DNA of 64,000 nt. Source: an uncultured Bacteroidales bacterium. GTDB taxonomy: Bacteria; Bacteroidota; Bacteroidia; Bacteroidales; FEN-979. The DNA lies in contig CAIQUS010000017.1 of NCBI GenBank assembly GCA_903875045.1, forward strand, positions 46,069 to 110,068, written 5' to 3'. The notes under the pieces are model-generated. The model had not been told where the DNA came from, made no database searches, and was given only the letters and a program-made list of their open reading frames with translations. This document shows positions 10,301 through 19,370 of this stretch, in pieces. Each line of letters opens with the position of its first letter. The first letter of the stretch is position 1. Made by a program: the position numbers and the translations under genes.

Positions 10301-10308
10301 CAAAGATA
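10301..10308 (-). promoter_or_regulatory. -7 box (TATCTTTG) ahead of lpdA
   Basis: Minus-strand TATCTTTG, a match to TAnnTTTG, ends 23 bases before the lpdA ATG, giving a leader of roughly 15-20 nt. No convincing -33 element was seen. Confidence 0.45.
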
Positions 10309-10324
10309 CTAAAAAGTTAGAATA

Positions 10325-13300
10325 TTAATCCTTCACGCACCGCACCGGGAAAGCATTGCCACGGGATTGTGCATAAAAGGATACACTTGGGTTGTTGAGG
10401 TTAATACCCCTGGCAATGGCCTTATCCGGGCCAAAGCTGGTCGAAGTCCAGAACATTGTCCCGGAGAGTGGCAGTGAGGTGAAGGCCCAATAAGTGCCGT
10501 GGTAATCGATACCGCCAAGCAGCCCGTGAAATCCAACCGTTGCCGACATGTCCTTCAAATTTGCTCCTGCCAGGCCGTTGGCATTCGGGGCAGGTATTCC
10601 CGGAACGATGTTGTCAATGAGAATTTGCCATTCGGTATCTGTCGGGATGTGCCATTCAGGGGGGCAGACCCCTTTACTGCCTGCCGCATTGGTATATTGC
10701 ATGATTTCATCCCATTGATAAAATCCACCATTGATTGTACAATTTGCATCGGCAGGCGAACAATATTTCTCTGGAAGGCAATTGTCCGTTTGAGCGGTTG
10801 CATCAGGGCCGGGGATGGGTGTCCCATAATCGAGGTTCCGGGTCATCCAGCATTTTCCGCTTAACATGGCTGTCGGGTATGTCTTCCCATCGCGGACATC
10901 GGTAAGATTGTTGCCACAGTTGAAGTTGACCTGCTGTACCATCAGGCTGATGGCTGGTGTGGTTGCAGAGCATCCGTAATTGTTGGTATAGGTATACGTG
11001 ATAAGGCTGCTGCCCGGCCCTGCAGTTTGAGGGTTAAATTCAAATACCCCTGGTGATGGGTTTGAAACCCCCTGACCGCTGTAAACTCCCTGTCCGGCGA
11101 TAAAAGGGGAAGCTCCCGAAAGGACAATCGTTCGGGCGTTCAAAGTGGTTTTTGTATCAAAACAGGCTGTAAATAAGGGAATTGGTGAAGGGTTTACAGA
11201 AACAGGGAACGATGATGCCGAAATGCATGTGTGGGCATTGTTGGAACCGACAACATGAAGCGTGGCAGTTCCAGTGGTGAGCCATTTAATGTTTATGGTA
11301 TTTGTACTTTGTCCCGTTAAAATATTTCCCATCGCTGCCGGTGTGACAGACCATGTAAACGTACATGCCGGATCAGGGGGTGTTTGATACTGGTGTGCCT
11401 GGGTTGCACATACAATTCCGGGTGAGGCGGTAATGGTGGTTACCGGAATTGGGGTTACTACCACGTCATAGGTGGCTGGTGCTGCAACGGTACATCCATT
11501 GGCATCTGTATAGGTTACACGAACAACATGGTTGCCAGGGATAGTCCATTGTACGAGGATGCTGCCTGTTGATGCACCTGATATAATTGTTGCCGCAGAT
11601 GCAGGTGTAATGGTCCAGTTATAGTTATTCATGGACGGCTGTGTGGAATAGGTTACCTGGGGGGCATCAAGACATACAGCGGAAAGGCCTGAGATGGCTG
11701 GAATGGGAAGAGGAACCACCTGGACGGGTAAAAAAGTTGGATTGGCAGCGGTGCATTGTGTAACAGGTTCGGAATAATTGATGCTGATGGTCTGCATTCC
11801 GGTTGTTCCCCAGGTTACAGTTGCTGTTGGATTGGTTGGCCCGCCTCCTCCGGTGATGATGCCACCGGTCAGGTTCCAGAGGTAGTTTGCCTTCCCTGGC
11901 TGGGTTTCATAAATTTTGCCTGGAACTCCTTTGCATGACAAAGTTTCACCTGAGATGAAGGAAGGGGTTGGTAACGGATTCACTGAAACTGTTAATATGG
12001 CTGGTGCGAGTGCAGTACAAAGAGTGACCGGGTCGGTAAATAAAACACTGACGGATTGTGTCCCAACGGAAGTCCATGTTACCGTACAGGTTGAATTTGC
12101 AGGTCCTCCGCCTGATGTAATGGTTCCGCCCGACACAACCCAGACATAATTGTTTTTACCGGGCTGGGTGGCATACACATGACCAGGTGTATTGACACAC
12201 AGCGTTTGCGTGCCCGTCATAACCGGGACAGGTGTATCGATGATCGTAACACTGAGTGTTCTATTGATGGTTGATGTACATCCGGTTACAGGATTCGTAA
12301 ATCTCACGCCGATGGATTGGCTCCCGGCATTCGTCCAGGTAACTGTAACTGAATCACTGGTACCCGTTCCTCCTGCAGTAATAGTTCCACCTGCTGAAAC
12401 ACTCCAGACGTAGTCACTCATACCTGCTTCTGTGAAATATGTGATGCCTGATGACCCTTTGCACAAAGAGGCAGGTCCGGTTAAAGTCGGTGTGACATGT
12501 ACCAGCGCTGAATCATAATGGACCACTCCAAGACAAGTATTGATGACGGAATAAACCCATGTTGAAACTGTCGGGCTGAAGGTGAGGGTATCACCATACC
12601 CCAGCACCGGGCCGGTATAGGATCCGCTGTGCCAGGAAACACCATCCGGCACGAACCGCATACTTTCGTCAACAGCTGTCCAGCTTGTTTGATTCCGGTC
12701 ATTTCCATTGACGTTGGCAGTAAAAGCGATGGTGCCGTTGTTGTTGTGGACCCCTTGGGTTGCCTTGTTTTGATTATTGGCACAGGAGGGCTTATTTTGA
12801 AGATGGTTTTCAATGACTCCTCCCTGTTCCTTGAGGACAATCTGAAAACTGCCTTTGGTGGTTGCACAGCCATACATCGGGCAGTTTTTCCAATATACAA
12901 CAAGTTGCCTGTCCGGTGCTGTTCCGGTAGTATAAAAGAAAATATTGTTGATCCCTGATAACATCGGGAGCCAATCCTGCCAGGGGGCGAAGATGCAATC
13001 TTTAGGAGCAGCTGAATCGGCTGCATTGTTGGGAATTACCCGTGCCGAAAAAGTATTCCATGGGTTAGTTCCGGGTGAACGAAACCCTATCCAGCCATTT
13101 GAACCGACAAAAAATTTTGTGTAAAGCTGACTGAAAAAGCAGAAGCTGAAACCGATATCGTAGGGGCCGCCCCAGCAATCGTCTTTTCCCCCGGCAGTGG
13201 AGGCGCAATTGGTCAGGGTTGGATCAATGGGGGTACCTGTTGTTGTATCCATCGGGGCGTAAGGGATCACCTGGAAAGTGTAGCTGTCTGTGCCATAATC

Positions 13301-13483
13301 AGTACTTGTAACAACTGCCGGAACTGTTACGGAATTTCCCAGGCAGGTAGGATCGGTGAATGGCTGGATCGTGATTTGCCCATTCATCACAGATGAAATG
13401 AACAGGAAAAAAACAGAAAGAAGGATATGGCACCGGGGTGCCAGAAAAACAGAAAGTCCGGACAATTGAATTGGAACTGGCAT
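10325..13483 (-). CDS. Large secreted protein with Ig/PKD-like repeats and C-terminal FISUMP domain
   Basis: About 1052 residues from the ATG at 13483 (N-terminus MPVPIQLSG). That start is better placed than codons further upstream and is followed by a hydrophobic signal segment ending near NGQITIQ. The N-terminal globular domain is followed by five to six Ig-like repeats of about 85 residues, with recurring patterns such as CKGSSGITYFTE, TVTWT and QSIGVRF. The last 190 or so residues form a Fibrobacter succinogenes major paralogous (FISUMP) domain: LTDVRDGKTYPT, GKCWMTRNLDYG, CPPEWHIPTDTEW, and a final FPVRCVKD. No T9SS sorting tail follows. Probably surface-exposed or adhesive; the function is unknown. 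Confidence 0.85.
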   Translation of the reverse strand: MPVPIQLSGLSVFLAPRCHILLSVFFLFISSVMNGQITIQPFTDPTCLGNSVTVPAVVTSTDYGTDSYTFQVIPYAPMDTTTGTPIDPTLTNCASTAGGKDDCWGGPYDIGFSFCFFSQLYTKFFVGSNGWIGFRSPGTNPWNTFSARVIPNNAADSAAPKDCIFAPWQDWLPMLSGINNIFFYTTGTAPDRQLVVYWKNCPMYGCATTKGSFQIVLKEQGGVIENHLQNKPSCANNQNKATQGVHNNNGTIAFTANVNGNDRNQTSWTAVDESMRFVPDGVSWHSGSYTGPVLGYGDTLTFSPTVSTWVYSVINTCLGVVHYDSALVHVTPTLTGPASLCKGSSGITYFTEAGMSDYVWSVSAGGTITAGGTGTSDSVTVTWTNAGSQSIGVRFTNPVTGCTSTINRTLSVTIIDTPVPVMTGTQTLCVNTPGHVYATQPGKNNYVWVVSGGTITSGGGPANSTCTVTWTSVGTQSVSVLFTDPVTLCTALAPAILTVSVNPLPTPSFISGETLSCKGVPGKIYETQPGKANYLWNLTGGIITGGGGPTNPTATVTWGTTGMQTISINYSEPVTQCTAANPTFLPVQVVPLPIPAISGLSAVCLDAPQVTYSTQPSMNNYNWTITPASAATIISGASTGSILVQWTIPGNHVVRVTYTDANGCTVAAPATYDVVVTPIPVTTITASPGIVCATQAHQYQTPPDPACTFTWSVTPAAMGNILTGQSTNTINIKWLTTGTATLHVVGSNNAHTCISASSFPVSVNPSPIPLFTACFDTKTTLNARTIVLSGASPFIAGQGVYSGQGVSNPSPGVFEFNPQTAGPGSSLITYTYTNNYGCSATTPAISLMVQQVNFNCGNNLTDVRDGKTYPTAMLSGKCWMTRNLDYGTPIPGPDATAQTDNCLPEKYCSPADANCTINGGFYQWDEIMQYTNAAGSKGVCPPEWHIPTDTEWQILIDNIVPGIPAPNANGLAGANLKDMSATVGFHGLLGGIDYHGTYWAFTSLPLSGTMFWTSTSFGPDKAIARGINLNNPSVSFYAQSRGNAFPVRCVKD

Positions 13484-13519
13484 GATTTGATGCGAATGGA
13501 TCGCAGTGACAAATTTACT

Positions 13520-13527
13520 CAAATATA
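13520..13527 (-). promoter_or_regulatory. -7 box (TATATTTG) ahead of the FISUMP gene
   Basis: Minus-strand TATATTTG, a full TAnnTTTG match, lies 36 bases before the ATG at 13483. A second match, TAAATTTG, lies at 13510-13517. The 168-bp gap to the divergent cohesin-module gene must contain promoters for both directions. Confidence 0.45.
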
Positions 13528-13621
13528 GTGTTAAACATACAAAGCATTGAGTTTTTGTCTGAGAGAACAGTGGTGATTATTTTTTTAACGATTTTCTTTA
13601 TTTTTATTGCAGCGTAAATAT

Positions 13622-13629
13622 TATATTTG
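13622..13629 (+). promoter_or_regulatory. -7 box (TATATTTG) ahead of the cohesin-module gene
   Basis: Plus-strand TATATTTG, a full TAnnTTTG match, 22 bases before the ATG at 13652. It lies downstream of a TTG that would otherwise start this frame at 13607, which supports the ATG as the real start. Confidence 0.5.
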
Positions 13630-13651
13630 TCATAACAAATATTTATACCCC

Positions 13652-16240
13652 ATGACCACATTTTGCAAGATTTTCTTCTACGGCATCCTCATGCTATCCG
13701 GAATTAGTTCGTTTTGTCAGGTTAGCATCAGTTCCAATGGCAGCCAGCCTGACCCTTCAGCGATGCTTGAAATTAAATCGACCAACAAAGGCTTGTTGCC
13801 ACCCCGTGTGCCACTCACTGCAGTGAATGTTTCCGATCCGGTGGTATCACCTGCTGTGGGCTTACTGGTTTATAATACTGCAACTTCCGGGATATCCCCC
13901 TTCAATGTTGTTCCGGGAAATTATTATTGGAGTGGCACGCAATGGATACCAGTTTCACCGCCACAGGGCTCTGCTTCCGGAGATATGTTGTATTGGAACG
14001 GAACACAATATTTGTTGATCCCGGCCGGGTTTCCCGGGCAATCCCTTCAAATGTCAGCCTCGAATATACCTGGCTGGGTGGGCGCCGGCTTTGCCTCAGT
14101 TACTACTGCTGTCGCGTCTTCGGTCACTGCAAATACCGCGATCAGCGGAGGAAACATAGTTTCCGGAGGAGAAGGTGTCATTACATCCAGGGGAATTTGT
14201 TATGACACCCTGCCAAATCCCACCATCGGGAATGATACGAAGGAAAGTGGAAGCGGGACGGGAAATTTTATCAGCGGACTTACAGGGTTAACTGTGAATA
14301 AAACATATTATGTGAGGGCATTTGCCATCAACAGCGCAGGTGTCGGTTATGGCAATGAAATCAGCTTCATAACAAGTTGTGGGTTTAATGCACCAGTAAG
14401 CATTTCTGTTGGGCCCTCTTCTAACCCCATTCCAGCCGGAACTTTTGCTGCCTTCAATGCAACACCCGTCAATGGTGGCCCAAACCCGTTTTATCAATGG
14501 AAGGTGAACGGTACCAACGTCGGGTCAAATTCTCCAACCTATTCTTATGGCCCGGTGAATGGCGACAAGGTGAAATGTATTCTCACTTCAAGTCTGGAAT
14601 GCACTGCCAATAACCAGGCAACATCCAATGAGACCACCATGGTCACGATGTCGGGAGGTGGTACTGTGACCTTGCAAAACAAAACCGCAAGTCCTGGTCA
14701 AAATGTGGCGGTGGCACTTTCGGTGACCAATTTTACCTCAATTTCTGCAATTACATTGCATATTGAATTCAATCCGGCGGTTATGAGCTATTCAGGATTT
14801 ACGTTACCATCCGGGTCTCCGGGCGGAATGAATGTCGGGGTGTTGAATGGAAATACGCTAAGTATTGCTGGTCTTTGGATGTCAGGAGTGAATTTCTCCG
14901 GCACGATGTTAACCCTGAACTTTACCTATGCAGGCATGACCTCAAGTCCTCTGAATTTTCTAGGTGATTGTGAAGTCGTTCAAGGGCTTAGCCTCATTTA
15001 TCCCACCTATACCAATGGCTCAGTCAGCATGGCAACGGTTCCCGCCGAGGCCCGGATCATTCCGGCAACTGCCTTCACAGGTGGAGTTGTTTCAGTTCCG
15101 ATCGAATACAGGAATTTTGCCGGAAGCGTTTCCTCCATCACCCAGAAAATACATTATGATCCATCCAAGCTGAATTTTGTGAGCCTGACAGGCTTTGGCA
15201 ATCTTGCTTCCGGGACAAATTACAGTGCAAACACGGGCACTGGAATAATAACCATTACCTGGACCAGTATCGGAGGAAAGGAGATCAATACACTTACCAC
15301 CAGCAGTAAATTTCTCCTGAATTTCGTTTATACCGGCAGTATTGCCACCAATGTTGATTTCGTTGGAGGATGTCTGATCTCTTCCCCGGCTCCGGTAACC
15401 AACATACCGGTCACCTATTTTGGTGGCAACATTTCCCCTGCGGCGCCAACGGCAACTGCTGTACTGGGGTCGGTTACCGGTGTTCTTCAGGACAGCGATT
15501 ACGAAATTCCTTTAATTCTGAGCGGTTTTCCAGGCGGAACAATCGGTGGCACACAGGCCTTTAATCTTACCATTTTGTTTGATGAACCAAGGTTATCTTT
15601 TATGGGGATTAGCAGTCCTGCCCCGGTTGGCCTGAGTGTCAATCATCCTTCCAATGGAGTTGTCATGCTCGCTTGGTCAAATCCTGCCGGACCTGATATC
15701 AACGGAACATTTCTGAAACTGAAATTCAAATACAACGGGATCGGTACAGCCGATGTTGCCTTTGGCAATGGTTGCGTGTTCAATACTTATAATGCAGGGG
15801 TGACTGGCACAGTACAGGTTGCTTACACCGATGCCACGCTGGTGCCAGCATTGGCAACGGCAAACACAACAATCGCGCTCTTGGATGGCATTACGAACGG
15901 GGCTAATGTAATGATTCCGGTTAATTTCGCCGGATTACCCCCGAATGCGGGTGCTGTTGACATGGCAATACATTACGATGGCAGCAAGCTGGTTTATCTG
16001 GGTGTACAAAACAATATCTTTGGGGCTGTTGTCGGGCAAAATGCGGCTACCCACATGATCAATATTGACTGGATTGCCTCACCTGGAGTAAATATCAATG
16101 GCAAATTTATTGACCTGCTCTTTCAATATATCGGTGGCGGTGGAGGAACAACGATCAATTTTATGGATGGGTGCAGTGTTTTCAGCAGTTCATTGATTGC
16201 GATACAGACCAACTGGAACAGCGGCGGCGTCAACCTTTAA
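13652..16240 (+). CDS. Secreted protein with four cohesin-like modules
   Basis: About 862 residues from the ATG at 13652, which opens a signal peptide ending near SSFCQVS. Residues about 25-105 (SAMLEIKSTNKGLLPPRV, then GNYYWSGTQWIPV) are of a type common at the N-termini of Bacteroidetes surface proteins. An Ig-like region follows. Four consecutive modules of 125-135 residues, starting near 338, 466, 600 and 738, show the cohesin pattern: SPGQNVAVALSVTNF, HIEFNPAVMSYSG, then a glycine/aspartate-rich end such as FLGDCEV or FMDGCSVF. Cohesins normally bind dockerins; no dockerin is visible in this window. The last module ends at the stop with no sorting tail, and the last 11 bp overlap the 3' end of miaA. 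Confidence 0.78.
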   Translation: MTTFCKIFFYGILMLSGISSFCQVSISSNGSQPDPSAMLEIKSTNKGLLPPRVPLTAVNVSDPVVSPAVGLLVYNTATSGISPFNVVPGNYYWSGTQWIPVSPPQGSASGDMLYWNGTQYLLIPAGFPGQSLQMSASNIPGWVGAGFASVTTAVASSVTANTAISGGNIVSGGEGVITSRGICYDTLPNPTIGNDTKESGSGTGNFISGLTGLTVNKTYYVRAFAINSAGVGYGNEISFITSCGFNAPVSISVGPSSNPIPAGTFAAFNATPVNGGPNPFYQWKVNGTNVGSNSPTYSYGPVNGDKVKCILTSSLECTANNQATSNETTMVTMSGGGTVTLQNKTASPGQNVAVALSVTNFTSISAITLHIEFNPAVMSYSGFTLPSGSPGGMNVGVLNGNTLSIAGLWMSGVNFSGTMLTLNFTYAGMTSSPLNFLGDCEVVQGLSLIYPTYTNGSVSMATVPAEARIIPATAFTGGVVSVPIEYRNFAGSVSSITQKIHYDPSKLNFVSLTGFGNLASGTNYSANTGTGIITITWTSIGGKEINTLTTSSKFLLNFVYTGSIATNVDFVGGCLISSPAPVTNIPVTYFGGNISPAAPTATAVLGSVTGVLQDSDYEIPLILSGFPGGTIGGTQAFNLTILFDEPRLSFMGISSPAPVGLSVNHPSNGVVMLAWSNPAGPDINGTFLKLKFKYNGIGTADVAFGNGCVFNTYNAGVTGTVQVAYTDATLVPALATANTTIALLDGITNGANVMIPVNFAGLPPNAGAVDMAIHYDGSKLVYLGVQNNIFGAVVGQNAATHMINIDWIASPGVNINGKFIDLLFQYIGGGGGTTINFMDGCSVFSSSLIAIQTNWNSGGVNL

Positions 16241-17165
16241 TGAGGATTATCTCGGCAACCTTTTTCTCCATTGGCATCCGGCCATCGATCCAATGAATCT
16301 TCAAACCCTGGCGTTCCATCCGTCGAAACCAGGTCATCTGTCGTTTGGCAAACTGCCGGATGGCAATATTCAGGTCAGAAAACAGGTCGGTACGGGATAT
16401 TTTGCCGGTGAGGAAAAGGGTTACAAATTTATACTCGAGCCCGTATTTCATCAAACGTTCAGGGGTGATGCCGTCCGCAAGCAATTGTTCCACTTCGCCT
16501 ATTAAACCATGTTCCAGCCGGTATTCCAGCCGTTTGCTGATGCGTGCTTTCACAAGTCCGCGGGGGTAATCAATTCCAAAAATGACAGATTTTATCGGAG
16601 GAAAAAAATCGTGTTGGAAAGTATCTATGTCCGGGGCTTCATATTCTGCCGGCAAACCTGATTTTTTCGAAGCACGGGCCACCAGGATGGCTTTCAGCAG
16701 CCTTGGCCTGTCTTCGAAATCGGTGATGTTGTGCAGGATTTTATATGATTGAAGGATTTCAATCAACTGGTCGTCTGTCTTTTCCTGAAGGATTGCCGAA
16801 AAATCCTCATCGCTTTCGGCGCGCGCAAGGCGGTACCCTTTCAGAACGGCTTCCAGGTACATCCCGGACCCTCCGCAAAGAACAGGAAGTTTATTTCTTC
16901 CGAGGATGTTTTTATATGCTTTTAAAAAGTCCTTCTGGAATTCAAAAATGTTGTATTCATATCCAGGATCAACGATATCGATCAGGTGAAAGGGAATCTG
17001 AACGCCGTTGACAAAATAATCCGCGTAATCTTTTCCAGTTCCGATGGTCATACCTCGGAATACCTGACGGGAGTCGGCGCTGATCACCTCCCCGTTAAGG
17101 TGATATGCCAGGGTGGCTGCAAGTGCAGTTTTACCGGTTGCGGTTGGGCCGAGGATTGTTAACAA
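16230..17165 (-). CDS. miaA: tRNA dimethylallyltransferase
   Basis: A 311-residue enzyme that adds a dimethylallyl group to A37 of tRNAs reading UNN codons. P-loop GPTATGKT at 6-13, substrate motif SADSRQVFRGMTIGTGK about 34-50, then VLCGGSGMYLEAVLKGY and a C-terminal FAKRQMTWFRR. The only usable start is TTG at 17165, giving an unusually short N-terminus. The same frame meets a stop inside the 7-mer repeat just upstream, so the repeat seems to have replaced the original 5' end. The 3' end overlaps the convergent cohesin-module gene by 11 bp. Confidence 0.93.
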   Translation of the reverse strand: MLTILGPTATGKTALAATLAYHLNGEVISADSRQVFRGMTIGTGKDYADYFVNGVQIPFHLIDIVDPGYEYNIFEFQKDFLKAYKNILGRNKLPVLCGGSGMYLEAVLKGYRLARAESDEDFSAILQEKTDDQLIEILQSYKILHNITDFEDRPRLLKAILVARASKKSGLPAEYEAPDIDTFQHDFFPPIKSVIFGIDYPRGLVKARISKRLEYRLEHGLIGEVEQLLADGITPERLMKYGLEYKFVTLFLTGKISRTDLFSDLNIAIRQFAKRQMTWFRRMERQGLKIHWIDGRMPMEKKVAEIILIKG

Positions 17166-17175
17166 GGCAAAGTGG

Positions 17176-17211
17176 GATTTACGATTTACGATTTACGATT
17201 TACGATTTATG
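17176..17211. repeat. Tandem heptamer tract TTACGAT
   Basis: About five consecutive units of the 7-mer TTACGAT, beginning 11 bp upstream of the miaA start codon. The same family occurs at 21972, 36594, 42803 and 59892. Confidence 0.9.
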
Positions 17212-17281
17212 AAAAAAAACTCAGATTTCCGCAGATTTAATAATTTTTCATTGCCAGGTTATGTGGTGTTGAAAAACACCC

Positions 17282-17308
17282 TGCATTGCCTGCATTGCTT
17301 GCATTATT
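17282..17308. repeat. Tandem 9-mer tract TGCATTGCC
   Basis: Three 9-bp units, TGCATTGCC, TGCATTGCT and TGCATTATT, at the 3' end of the sugar-dehydratase gene, whose stop lies at 17304. Related to the repeat at 8851-8890. Confidence 0.6.
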
Positions 17309-19172
17309 TGTCAAGTTTCTCATATACAGAGTTCTGACTTTTGTACTCAGGTACCATAAGTTTCATTTTCCGGATGATATCAAAATTTGAACAGGTTGGT
17401 ACCATGGCGGTTAGTTCTTCGATATCATGTCTGATTTCGGTGAGGCTAAATTCACGTACTTTGGCAGTAAGGATGAGCGGGTGGTGTGTAGGAATTGTGT
17501 TTTCTTCCACGTTGAGTAACTCTTCATACAGTTTTTCACCGGGGCGCAAGCCGGTGAATTTTATTTGAATGTCTTTACCAGGAGTGAGCCCTGAAAGTTG
17601 GATCATCTTTTTTGCAAGGTCAACGATCTTCATTGATTTTCCCATGTCAAAAATAAAAATCTCACCACCTTTTCCGAAGGCACCGGCTTCCAGCACCAAC
17701 TGGCATGCTTCAGGAATGGTCATAAAAAAGCGTGTCACCTCCGGATGGGTGATGGTGACAGGGCCACCCTTTTCGATCTGGTTTCGGAAAAGAGGGATGA
17801 CCGATCCATTGGAACCCAGCACATTCCCGAACCTTGTTGTAATGAACCGTGTATCATTGGTTTTATCCAATGCCTGCGTGTAGATTTCGGCAATGCGTTT
17901 GGAAGCACCCATCACATTGGTTGGGTTTACAGCCTTGTCGGTAGAGATCATGATGAATTTTTTCACGCCAAATTCAACGGAAAGGTCGGCGATGGTGCGT
18001 GTTCCCCTGATATTGGTCAGTACAGCTTCAGCCGGGTTGCTCTCCATCATGGGTACATGTTTGTAGGCAGCGGCATGGTATACCATATCGGGGCGGAAGG
18101 TGTCGAAGATTTTACGCATCCGTGGTTCATTGCTGATATCGCACAGTATAAATTCAACGCCGGATCCTACCAGATATTCCAGCGTTTCAAGTTCGAGGTA
18201 ATGAAGTGGCGTTTCGGCCTGGTCGATGAGTATGAGCTGGCGGGGAGCAAAACGGGCGATCTGACGGACAATCTCACTTCCGATGGAACCGGCGGCACCG
18301 CTCACCAATATTGCTTTGCCGGTAATTTCATCAGCAATGCGTTTTTCATCCAGTTTGATCTCATCACGTTCGAGCAAGTCTTCGATGTTGATTTTTTTGA
18401 TCTGGTTAAAACTCAATTCTCCGTTGATCCAGCGGATCATTGGGGGAACAGTTAGTACTTTTGTATTGTATGTCAGGCATTTATCAACCAATTCCTGCTT
18501 TTTTGCAGGATCGAAGTGCATGATAGCCAGGATAATCTGGGCGACCTTGTTGGTGGCCAGGAGATTGTCGAGTTTATCGGGGCTGAAAATGTCGACTCCT
18601 TCGAGTTTTTTCCCCTGCTTGCTGTTATGATCATCGATGAAAGCGAGTACTTTGTATTTTGTACCTGCATCACGGTCGAGCGTGTGTTTGGCAGTAATAC
18701 CGGCTTCCCCGGCGCCATAAATCACCACATTCACCTTGTCGCCCTCGGGGTGCTGCAATTCGAGAAAAGCGAGTTTAACAATGAGTCTGAAGGTGATCAT
18801 GCCAAAGGAGGTTGCCAGAAAGTCGATGATAATGACAGAAAACGGGATGAAAAAGTAGCTGCCGATGAAGTAGAAAGTGACAAGGTTTGTGATCACGAAG
18901 GCGAAGCTTCCACCCAGAACGGTACCAAAAACCCTGAGTGCATCACCTGTACTGGTGTACCTGATGATGCCTGCATAGGACCGGGCGATCACAAAACTTA
19001 CCGAGCGCACCAGTGCCATGTAGAGCACGATCTGAGGCAAGGGTTTTAACTCCGAGGAGGGGATCGCAAAGTTAAACCGCAAAAGGTACGCCAGCAAGAC
19101 AGCCGAAACGGCGATGATAAGGTCGATCACAAAAATCAGCCACCGTGGCGTATTTTCCCTGGTTATTAGCAC
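17304..19172 (-). CDS. Membrane nucleotide-sugar 4,6-dehydratase (CapD/PglF/WbpM family)
   Basis: A 622-residue inner-membrane protein. The N-terminal quarter has four hydrophobic segments (about 12-30, 45-62, 78-98, 105-125). A first Rossmann-like domain follows (YGAGEAGITAKHTL near 151), then an extended-SDR catalytic domain with GAAGSIGSEIVRQIA near 295. The active-site stretch is STDKAVNPTNVMGASKR, with methionine at the usual tyrosine position as in PglF and FlaA1. Such enzymes convert UDP-GlcNAc to its 4-keto-6-deoxy form for capsule or O-glycan sugars. The frame starts with GTG at 19172, four bases from a TAATTTTG box, so the message may be leaderless. Confidence 0.9.
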   Translation of the reverse strand: MLITRENTPRWLIFVIDLIIAVSAVLLAYLLRFNFAIPSSELKPLPQIVLYMALVRSVSFVIARSYAGIIRYTSTGDALRVFGTVLGGSFAFVITNLVTFYFIGSYFFIPFSVIIIDFLATSFGMITFRLIVKLAFLELQHPEGDKVNVVIYGAGEAGITAKHTLDRDAGTKYKVLAFIDDHNSKQGKKLEGVDIFSPDKLDNLLATNKVAQIILAIMHFDPAKKQELVDKCLTYNTKVLTVPPMIRWINGELSFNQIKKINIEDLLERDEIKLDEKRIADEITGKAILVSGAAGSIGSEIVRQIARFAPRQLILIDQAETPLHYLELETLEYLVGSGVEFILCDISNEPRMRKIFDTFRPDMVYHAAAYKHVPMMESNPAEAVLTNIRGTRTIADLSVEFGVKKFIMISTDKAVNPTNVMGASKRIAEIYTQALDKTNDTRFITTRFGNVLGSNGSVIPLFRNQIEKGGPVTITHPEVTRFFMTIPEACQLVLEAGAFGKGGEIFIFDMGKSMKIVDLAKKMIQLSGLTPGKDIQIKFTGLRPGEKLYEELLNVEENTIPTHHPLILTAKVREFSLTEIRHDIEELTAMVPTCSNFDIIRKMKLMVPEYKSQNSVYEKLDK

Positions 19173-19176
19173 CCGT

Positions 19177-19184
19177 CAAAATTA
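19177..19184 (-). promoter_or_regulatory. -7 box (TAATTTTG) ahead of the sugar-dehydratase gene
   Basis: Minus-strand TAATTTTG, a TAnnTTTG match, ending four bases before the GTG at 19172. It implies a start of transcription at or very near the start codon. Confidence 0.42.
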
Positions 19185-19258
19185 AAAATAATTCGCCTTA
19201 ACATATCAACAATTGCCGTAAAATATGAACATTCGGCCATAAGCCGTGCAATTTTTTC

Positions 19259-19266
19259 TAATTTTG
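19259..19266 (+). promoter_or_regulatory. -7 box (TAATTTTG) and leader of gcvT
   Basis: Plus-strand TAATTTTG, a TAnnTTTG match, 104 bp upstream of the gcvT ATG. It predicts a leader of about 100 nt with one small hairpin (GCAACA at 19292-19297 pairing with TGTTGC at 19309-19314). I do not recognise a glycine riboswitch in it. Confidence 0.42.
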
Positions 19267-19370
19267 CACCGTTTAATTCAATTATCACATTGCAACATCC
19301 TTTTGTCCTGTTGCTGGCAGGTAAGGTGCGAACTCATCCGGTAAAACTGATACAAACCAATATATAACTC

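Noticed and set aside
12481..13026. 181-residue minus-strand frame inside the FISUMP gene
   Set aside because: Alternate frame on the same strand as a long gene with clear domains; no evidence for overlap coding.
17745..18455. 236-residue plus-strand frame opposite the sugar dehydratase gene
   Set aside because: Antisense shadow; no start signal, signal peptide or family resemblance.
19267..19370. Glycine riboswitch in the gcvT leader
   Set aside because: Only one small hairpin was visible; none of the conserved glycine-aptamer features was recognised.
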